Virus record (IMG/VR): IMGVR_UViG_3300025012_000251
Span: 1-28,029 of that record
DNA: 28,029 nt
From: a virus
Direction: 5' to 3' (one strand)
The notes beneath the pieces are model-generated. The model saw only the letters and a program-made list of their open reading frames with translations. It was not told the origin of the DNA and searched no databases. Of this stretch, positions 22,410-28,029 are shown piece by piece; position 1 is the stretch's first letter; each line of letters starts with the position of its first letter. The position numbers were made by a program, and so were the translations under genes.

Positions 22410-22856
22410 CTATACCTCCGTAAGTAATTGCGTCAGTTTTGCATCAATGTAATCGTTGTCTTCTTTCTGGATAACCTGCTCTTCGATCTTTTCCAAGTCA
22501 GTCTCATCCGTTGGGTGGACAGTAACCCATATCGTATCCTCATGCGCGAAGCCAACGCGCTTAGCGTTTGGCTGTGACAGGATTACCATCGGAGCCTTAA
22601 GCCTTTTGATTCCTTCTTCAGACACAACCGTAATCTCGCCCTTCATCAAGAAACTATGGTGCGCCTGCTTATGGGTTTTCCCAACGACGATGGTGCCCTT
22701 AGGAATCAGCATCTCTCTCGCATAAGACCCTGGTGCAAAGTGATGCGTCACCGGAGCAAGAGCAGAGTCACCGAACTCCACACCGGGTAACTTAGCAAGC
22801 TCGCCCTGGAACTTAAGAATGTCTTCTCGTGATACTTTTCCAACAAGATCGTTCAT
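22410..22856 (-). CDS. Cupin-fold virion-associated protein
   Basis: ATG 22856 overlaps the previous stop (ATGA) and has only a weak ribosome site, so it is probably coupled. The 148-residue product has the cupin strand set: HHFAPGSYAREMLIPKGTIVV, then THKQAHHSFLMKGEITVVSEEG, then APMVILSQPNAKRVGFAHEDTIWVTVHP. Clustered histidines (HH, THKQAHH, H in FAHE) could bind metal. Small cupin proteins are common in phage tail regions. No enzyme reaction can be assigned. The last 25 residues are acidic. Confidence 0.75.
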   Translation of the reverse strand: MNDLVGKVSREDILKFQGELAKLPGVEFGDSALAPVTHHFAPGSYAREMLIPKGTIVVGKTHKQAHHSFLMKGEITVVSEEGIKRLKAPMVILSQPNAKRVGFAHEDTIWVTVHPTDETDLEKIEEQVIQKEDNDYIDAKLTQLLTEV

Positions 22857-23194
22857 GCGATTAACCCGAGCTCTTGAAGCCTGTCGATTAAAGAGTTGAT
22901 TGCTGTACGAGCTTCTGCGTCGACCGTTGCCCCGCCAGTAGGATCAGCGATGGTCGCCGGTTGATCCACAGGTGTCACCCCGTAGAAGGCTAACTTCTGA
23001 GAAGTGGCTGTTCCTATTTTTGTTCCAGTTGTCGTTCCAACAGGAATGTTAAAGCTGTCGCCCATAGTCAGGTTACCCTTAAGGGTGTCCCCGTTTGAAT
23101 TAAGAGCCGCACGCTGTATTTTCTCAAGGATCTCTCGAAGATGCGCCACAGATTCAGGACTGAAGTCCACAATGTCTTTGGTTTTAGGTATCAT
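22853..23194 (-). CDS. Small tail-fibre-associated protein
   Basis: ATG 23194 overlaps the previous stop (ATGA) with no own ribosome site, so it is probably coupled. The 113-residue product has an N-terminal helix (SVAHLREILEKIQRAAL) and a central motif NLTMGDSFNIPVGTTTGTKIGTATSQKLAFYGVTPV broken here only by position, which resembles short adhesin or spike modules seen at the ends of phage fibres and bacterial surface proteins. It is followed by IADPTGGATVDAEARTAIN and a C-terminal helix. It probably assembles with the 252-residue protein. Confidence 0.65.
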   Translation of the reverse strand: MIPKTKDIVDFSPESVAHLREILEKIQRAALNSNGDTLKGNLTMGDSFNIPVGTTTGTKIGTATSQKLAFYGVTPVDQPATIADPTGGATVDAEARTAINSLIDRLQELGLIA

Positions 23195-23949
23195 AAGTTG
23201 TTGATCTTGAAACCATGTAAGTAAGCGATGAAAGTGGACGAATCGCTCAGAGCATACAGTGTGTTCGCTGTGAGAATGTCAAGTTCCCAACGCTCAATTC
23301 TGGTTGAGCCACTCCCGGGAGTCCCGCCATATTTGTTCGGAGCTGTTGTTGCGCCAGTTGCAACAGAGTTCAAATTTGAAATAGCGCCCACTGACGACGG
23401 TTTAATCGTTCCATAGCAGTACGATGAAAGCGTAACCGGGACGAAGTTGGTTGTGTCTACAGCTACCCACGCAGAAGAACCAAGGTTCCCGGATGTCAGC
23501 GTCTGCCAAGCAGAAAAATTGTAGTCATCGCCTTTCTGAACGAAAGGTTCGATGACTGAACCGCTGGTTGTTCTAAACATCGATATCAGCCGTGTATGAG
23601 TTCCCGCAGGGCTAGAACCATCCTCAACGATCTCACCGGTAAATGTCGTGGCGGTCGCGTCAGCCACCGCGAAGACCTTGTACCACTTACTGGCGCCAAG
23701 CGAGGCAGTACAAGTGATGTTGCTCGTAATGGCTCTGAACTTGTACGTTGTTCCGTTAGTGCAAGCAACCTCAGACGCACCAATCGTGATCTCCGTCGTT
23801 GAAGAGTTGTAGACTGTCGTTACGTGCCGGTATTTAGCCAGGATAGTCTCCAAAGCGTAGTTATTATCTTCCTGGTACCCATCGATGTCGGAGATAAGAT
23901 CTCCGCCCGCAGGCTTCGTTACCAACCATTGCTTATCACCAATCGCCAT
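23191..23949 (-). CDS. Fibre or appendage protein, beta-rich
   Basis: ATG 23949 follows AAGGGGGA. The 252-residue product is almost all beta-type, rich in Thr, Ser, Gly and Ala (TEITIGASEVACTNGTTYKF, LTSGNLGSSAWVAVDTT). There is a short N-terminal attachment-like segment (LVTKPAGGDLISDIDGY) and many aromatic-alternating strands. This is typical of podovirus tail fibres or appendages, which attach at the nozzle. No receptor is visible and no hydrolase motif seen. It is encoded directly after the nozzle gene. Confidence 0.7.
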   Translation of the reverse strand: MAIGDKQWLVTKPAGGDLISDIDGYQEDNNYALETILAKYRHVTTVYNSSTTEITIGASEVACTNGTTYKFRAITSNITCTASLGASKWYKVFAVADATATTFTGEIVEDGSSPAGTHTRLISMFRTTSGSVIEPFVQKGDDYNFSAWQTLTSGNLGSSAWVAVDTTNFVPVTLSSYCYGTIKPSSVGAISNLNSVATGATTAPNKYGGTPGSGSTRIERWELDILTANTLYALSDSSTFIAYLHGFKINNL

Positions 23950-23959
23950 ACAATCCCCC

Positions 23960-26215
23960 TTAGATAAGCATCGGTCGCGGAGACCAGACGCCTAAGATTT
24001 CTTTTAAAGTTAAGTCGCTAGTATCGGTCTTAGCAACTGTGAATTTTACAGTTCTCCCGAAAGCATTTGAAGGAAAGAATGATTCCCAGCGGTACGGGTA
24101 GAGACTCATATCCACAGTGAATGATCCCGTCTCTCCTGAATCAGTCGTCCATGTCAACGTGTACGTGCCTACACCGGAATGCGAAACAATGATCTTCTTG
24201 TAAATTTTATCGTCGTTGTGTCTCCCGAAATTTCGAAACCCTGTTCCGTAGACGAAAGGGATGTTCGTGGTTTCCTCAGTGCCTCCAGGAGTGTAAGTAA
24301 ACTGAATCGCGTAACCATCCTGAGAGACAATGCGAGGTGTTGAGTAAGCATCTGGAGATGTTAAGACTGCCTTGAATTGAATATACTCCGCTGCCGCTGA
24401 AGCGATAGTGCTGCCGTTGGGGTTTGTAAGACCACCGTCCCATGCAGCAGCTAAGCAGGCAGCCTCAGTTGACCCTGACCGCGTCGAGAACACGACGTCG
24501 CATCCCGTCGGTAAGATCTCATGCCACTTGATAGTTCCAAAAGCAGACGCGCTCACAAAGAAAACCTCCGAGGTGTACGTTCCTGAAGCGTCCGGCTGAT
24601 CGATAGTCGCTGTCCCGCTGTAACCAGCGTTCAGAGTCCCAACAGCATTGTTGATTGTCGTCGCCCAGCCGATGCGTATAGTTGGCTCTTCCTCAGTGCC
24701 TTCAAAGGATATGTCGTCCAGCCCAGAGTATATGTTGGTCGGGTAGCTTAAGTTTCCATTGAGCTGAGTCGTGGTTCTCAAAGAGATCGTCTGTGGAAAG
24801 TTCCTGGCCAGGTAAACATATCCATTCTGCGAGTCCCCAATATAGAGCTCGCCCGTTTCATCCCCGCCCTTAAAGGCCGCGAAGCTTGCCGCCCCATAGC
24901 TGTCGATTGAAAGAGCGCTGCGCAGCTGATTAAAGATCATGGTCCTGTCCTGGTAATCGACACCGCCATCAGCGGAGATGTAAGACAGGTAGTAATCGTT
25001 ATCGTTCCAGAACCCAACGCTATACTGCTTCGAGTTGCTTTTGATCTGCTCATCGACCTTGAACTCATCGATGATGGGCGTGGACGCAGCGCCGTTGAAA
25101 TTGTAAAGGTGATCCCAACCCTGGTAGTAAACGCCATAGGGCGTCTGCTGAATGGATTGCGGAGCAGGGCTCCCTTGATAGGAAATCGGGTCATCTATGA
25201 ACCACCCATCAGGATCAGAAGAGTCGATGTGCATCTTGCGGATATTATTCCGTTTGAAGATACACATGGTGCCGAGCTGGATCGGAATACCGGTAATTTC
25301 ATCGCCGTCATCAGGGCTGACATCCTTGTAGGATGTAGCTGTGGTTCCCTGAATATAGTGCGGTAAGAACGCGTCTGAGAAATAGATCCTGTTAGGTTCA
25401 TTCGCTCCGGAAGCTACAAACAGACGCTCCCGGTAAATCTTGATGTATTTGCCTTTAGGCATGTCATCGGTCACCGCTGGCATCGTCGCCCCAAGGGAGG
25501 CATCTGCTATGTCATCAACGTACGTTGTCGTCGTGTTGTCTGATATGGTGGCCAATAGCTTAAGCGTTGAACCTCCACCCTCAGTTCTGTAAATGATTCT
25601 GTTGGCGGTGCCGGCTGGACCAAGCGGAATGTTGCTGAGCGTCACCTTCCGGCTATTCCCAGCGGACCCTGTGGTTACCGTATTACTCACCGCGCCGCAA
25701 GTGTAAGCATCCGTATCCATCGTTACGGCGTAGTAATAAGCCGCTGAGGCATCCAAATTAGTTCCCCCTGCCAAGAGGGTAGCCTTGCACGCACCGAGCT
25801 CCCAGGCCGCTACACCGTCCGTTTGCATGATGTTGTCTGAACCATTTGAGAAGATACACAGGTTCTTGTAGGTGGCAAAGGTAAAGGCCTCGCCGGAAGT
25901 CAGACCTGTCGCGATAGAAGCAAAGGTTCCTCCGACATCCGTACCCACCTTCATGGTGCCAAGGTACGCCCCAAGCAGGAACTTGCTCGTTGTCGTGTAA
26001 AACCGGTAAAGCGCGTGAAACGGATTAGCTCCAACGCTTGTAGTGTTGTAGTACGCTCTCTTGGGACGTTTAACCACAGAACCAACCTCTTCGTTGAATC
26101 TAGCGTTCTCAGCCGATTCAACCTTGTTGGTCTCCAGGAGGGTGTCGCGGTTAGTGCGATCCTGTCCAGGAACAAGCCTCAAGTGGAATGGAATGAACTC
26201 ATCCGTTAACGGCAT
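23960..26215 (-). CDS. Podovirus nozzle (tail tubular B-like) protein
   Basis: ATG 26215 follows GAGGAATTA. The 751-residue product begins with an N-terminal segment containing ENARFNEEVGSVVKRPKR, the usual start of nozzle proteins. It is followed by long beta-propeller-like repeats (LYRFYTTTSKFLLGAYLG, YKNLCIFSNGSDNIMQTDG, YYAVTM) and the conserved patch IYRERLFVASGANEPNRI with IYFSD. Size and content match T7 gp12/P22 gp10-type nozzles, the tube through which DNA exits. Overlap with the adaptor gene by 10 bases agrees with assembly order. Confidence 0.85.
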   Translation of the reverse strand: MPLTDEFIPFHLRLVPGQDRTNRDTLLETNKVESAENARFNEEVGSVVKRPKRAYYNTTSVGANPFHALYRFYTTTSKFLLGAYLGTMKVGTDVGGTFASIATGLTSGEAFTFATYKNLCIFSNGSDNIMQTDGVAAWELGACKATLLAGGTNLDASAAYYYAVTMDTDAYTCGAVSNTVTTGSAGNSRKVTLSNIPLGPAGTANRIIYRTEGGGSTLKLLATISDNTTTTYVDDIADASLGATMPAVTDDMPKGKYIKIYRERLFVASGANEPNRIYFSDAFLPHYIQGTTATSYKDVSPDDGDEITGIPIQLGTMCIFKRNNIRKMHIDSSDPDGWFIDDPISYQGSPAPQSIQQTPYGVYYQGWDHLYNFNGAASTPIIDEFKVDEQIKSNSKQYSVGFWNDNDYYLSYISADGGVDYQDRTMIFNQLRSALSIDSYGAASFAAFKGGDETGELYIGDSQNGYVYLARNFPQTISLRTTTQLNGNLSYPTNIYSGLDDISFEGTEEEPTIRIGWATTINNAVGTLNAGYSGTATIDQPDASGTYTSEVFFVSASAFGTIKWHEILPTGCDVVFSTRSGSTEAACLAAAWDGGLTNPNGSTIASAAAEYIQFKAVLTSPDAYSTPRIVSQDGYAIQFTYTPGGTEETTNIPFVYGTGFRNFGRHNDDKIYKKIIVSHSGVGTYTLTWTTDSGETGSFTVDMSLYPYRWESFFPSNAFGRTVKFTVAKTDTSDLTLKEILGVWSPRPMLI

Positions 26216-26868
26216 TTATAATTCCTCATCTGGATAACGTCTTCCTCTTGGTCGCTGTTAATCATGTAATCCTTGAGACCTGAATTGAAGATCGACCGGG
26301 AGTTGTTCGCACGGTCTCCGAGCCCGCGAGACTCGAATCCAACGATCTTAACGGCCTCCACAATAAGCTCATGGAGGACATCAGGAATTTGCGGATAGTC
26401 TGTATCAGCGGTCATATCCGTTGGCTTAAACGTGTAGTACGCTTTTACGTATGCACCACCCACGTTATCAGAGTCAGGAGGCGGCCAGATCAGAAACCAA
26501 TCCTGTTCATGATCGTAAGCGAACTTGTACGGTGCCCCGCTCGAAGCAGATAACCATCCATCGTTTTCGAGATCCAGCTCTTTACGATCAGTCTCTTCGA
26601 GCTTCCTCCAGGTATCGCCACTGACCTTGTAATACACCTCTGTGAACTTACGGGCTGTCGGGAAGTACGTGGACAGCGTGTACTCCATCGTGTCAACCAC
26701 AGCTGTCATCGTTGATTTGGTTCGGAGACATCGTGTCCGGAAAGCAATGTCATCGACTGCATCATTGATCCACAGGTTCAATTCCGTATCGCTCCAAAAT
26801 GAGCTGGTGGTTTCACCCAACTGCTTCCGTGCTTTATTTCTAATCTCAGCTCTAGTCATCTTTGCCAT
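26206..26868 (-). CDS. Head-tail adaptor (connector)-like protein
   Basis: ATG 26868 is preferred over the first Met at 26898, because GAGGTTACT lies just before it; it gives 220 residues. N-terminal MAKMTRAEIRNKARKQLGE, then ELNLWINDAVDDIAFRTR is the helical start of phage adaptor proteins (T7 gp11, P22 gp4-like). The middle has FTEVYYKVSGDTWRKLEETDR and an aromatic patch WFLIWPPPDS. It bridges the portal and the nozzle. Its order next to the nozzle gene supports the call. The 7-base gap upstream shows tight packing with the Ser/Pro repeat gene. Confidence 0.75.
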   Translation of the reverse strand: MAKMTRAEIRNKARKQLGETTSSFWSDTELNLWINDAVDDIAFRTRCLRTKSTMTAVVDTMEYTLSTYFPTARKFTEVYYKVSGDTWRKLEETDRKELDLENDGWLSASSGAPYKFAYDHEQDWFLIWPPPDSDNVGGAYVKAYYTFKPTDMTADTDYPQIPDVLHELIVEAVKIVGFESRGLGDRANNSRSIFNSGLKDYMINSDQEEDVIQMRNYKCR

Positions 26869-26875
26869 AGTAACC

Positions 26876-28029
26876 TCAAAATAGCGCGAGAAACGCACTG
26901 ATTGTTAACGGACTTGTTGATGGTGAACTGCTTGGACTCGCGCTCACACTCGTAGAAGGCGACGCGCTCGGTGACGAAGACGGACTCGGTGAACTCGATG
27001 GCGAAGCGCTCGGTGATGGCGAACTTGACGGCGACGGCGATGACGATGGCGACGAGCTCACGGAAGTACTCGGCGACGGCGATGTCGACGGAGACGGCGA
27101 GCTTGATGGCGATGAACTTACTGACGTACTCGGAGAAGGACTCGTAGACGGCGACGGCGATGATGATGGGCTAGTGCTCGGTGACACGCTGGGTGAAGTC
27201 GAAGCTGACGTACTCGGCGATGCGCTCGGCGAGCTCGATGGCGAAGCGCTCGGTGAGCTCGAAGCCGATGTGCTTGGAGATGCACTCGGTGAAGTCGACG
27301 GCGACGTGCTAACCGAAGCACTCGGCGAACTCGATGGCGATGAACTCGGCGACGTGCTAGCCGAAGTACTCGGGCTCGTAGATGCTGATGACGATGGCGA
27401 GCTTGACGGACTCGGACTCGAGCTCGGACTATTGCTCGGGCTCGTGCTCGGGCTCGGGCTAGAACTTGGACTTATACTTGGGCTCGTACTTGGACTTGGG
27501 CTCGCGCTCGGCGAAGTCGAAGCACTCGTAGACGGCGATGCACTCGGACTTGAGCTTGGAGACGGGCTAGTGCTCGGCGACGTGCTTGGAGAAGCGCTCG
27601 GGCTAGGTGACGGCGACGTGCTCGAGCTCGCACTTGGCGAAGAACTTGCGCTAGAGCTCGGGCTCGATGACGGAGAAGAACTCGGCGATGAGCTTGGAGA
27701 AGTGCTCGGGCTCGGCGAAGAACTTGGAGAAGTGCTAGGAGACGAGCTTGGGCTCGTGCTCGGGCTCGGGCTAGAGCTCGAACTTGCGCTTGGTGACGTG
27801 CTCGGACTCGCACTTGCGCTAGAGCTCGGACTACTGCTCGGGCTCGGCGAAGAACTTGGGCTCGTGCTCGGGCTAGAGCTCGGCGAAGAACTTGGGCTAG
27901 GTGAAGTACTAGGGCTCGTACTTGGGCTCGTGCTCGGGCTCGATGACGGAGAAGAACTCGGCGATGAGCTTGGACTGCTAGTGACTTCAGTCATCACAAT
28001 CGTTTCATCGTTCCCCGAAAGACTTCCAC
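26876..28029 (-). CDS. Partial protein with a long Ser/Pro/Thr/Ala repeat tail
   Basis: The frame is open to the right edge, with no stop or start site before 28029. Reading at the edge gives GSLSGNDETIVMTEVTS before the repeats. A start at 27997 has no ribosome site, so the gene is most likely longer and its N-terminus is outside. About 350 residues are tandem SPSx and TSPx units (S-P-S-S, S-P-S-T, S-P-S-A), ending SPLTISAFLALF. Serine codons switch between AGY and TCN, so the DNA is less uniform than the protein. The order next to the adaptor gene suggests a virion surface or fibre protein. Function unknown. Confidence 0.7.
   Translation of the reverse strand, partial: GSLSGNDETIVMTEVTSSPSSSPSSSPSSSPSTSPSTSPSTSPSPSSSPSSSPSTSPSSSPSPSSSPSSSASASPSTSPSASSSSSPSPSTSPSSSPSTSPSSSPSPSTSPSSSPSSSPSSSPSSSASSSPSASSSTSPSPSPSASPSTSPSTSPSPSSSPSASPSTSASTSPSASPSPSTSPSISPSSSPSPSTSPSNSPSSSPSPSSSPSSSASTSPSTSASTSPSSSPSSSPSASVSTSPSTSPSASPSTSASSSPSASPSSSPSASPSTSASTSPSVSPSTSPSSSPSPSTSPSPSTSVSSSPSSSPSPSTSPSPSTSVSSSPSSSPSPSSSPSPSASPSSSPSPSSSPSASPSTSVSASPSSSPSTSPLTISAFLALF

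Noticed and set aside
26890-27990. CRISPR array or DNA repeat locus
   Set aside because: The 12-base periodicity comes from SPSx codons with variable serine codons. There are no unique spacers of constant length.

Overview
The window is part of a tailed double-stranded DNA phage genome (or a prophage or metagenomic phage contig), most likely of podovirus type. The evidence is a podovirus-style virion block: a head-tail adaptor-like protein, a 751-residue nozzle (tail tubular B)-like protein, small fibre or appendage proteins, a cupin-fold virion protein, two internal-virion-type proteins and a 2497-residue 'polyvalent' protein. A phage replication and recombination block follows: a lambda O-like initiator, a DUF669 protein, a Sak4-like ATPase and a Cas4/RecB-like nuclease. 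Genes are tightly packed with stop/start overlaps and clear Shine-Dalgarno sites, so the host is a bacterium. Nothing in the window names the host. No integrase, terminase, portal, capsid or endolysin gene is visible.

Layout. Positions 1-6015 (+ strand): a module of mostly small genes. It holds a VWA/HExxH protein, a possible truncated histone-fold protein, a SWIM zinc finger, a winged-helix protein, a zinc-ribbon protein, a tRNA-like gene with an abnormal anticodon region, several unknowns and a PD-(D/E)XK nuclease. Long structured leaders sit directly in front of the ribosome binding sites in four places. Positions 6012-28029 (- strand, read right to left): virion genes (28029-13268), small membrane proteins (13263-11848 and 10637-10834), recombination genes (11766-8880), the replication initiator (8785-7775), then small zinc-binding and HNH genes down to 6012. 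The two blocks converge with a 4-bp overlap at 6012-6015. One small + strand zinc-ribbon gene (12819-12971) is embedded in the - strand block.

How the parts fit. The initiator gene carries DNA repeats in its interdomain linker. The two best copies are in different reading frames, so they are conserved as DNA. They sit beside a polypurine tract and an AT-rich stretch, which is the arrangement of lambda oriO, so this is probably the replication origin. The DUF669/Sak4/Cas4-like set looks like a single-strand annealing recombination system. The polyvalent protein has FFDDF repeats at its N-terminus, an ADP-ribosyltransferase-like segment and a zincin motif, and is best read as a virion-carried protein delivered with the DNA. 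At the right edge lies a Ser/Pro-rich repeat tail of a virion protein whose N-terminus is outside the window.

The main points for a second look are the in-gene iterons, a family of GAACG-loop hairpins with compensatory changes in three leaders, the tRNA-like gene with a 63-nt anticodon-region insert, and the Ser/Pro repeat tail.
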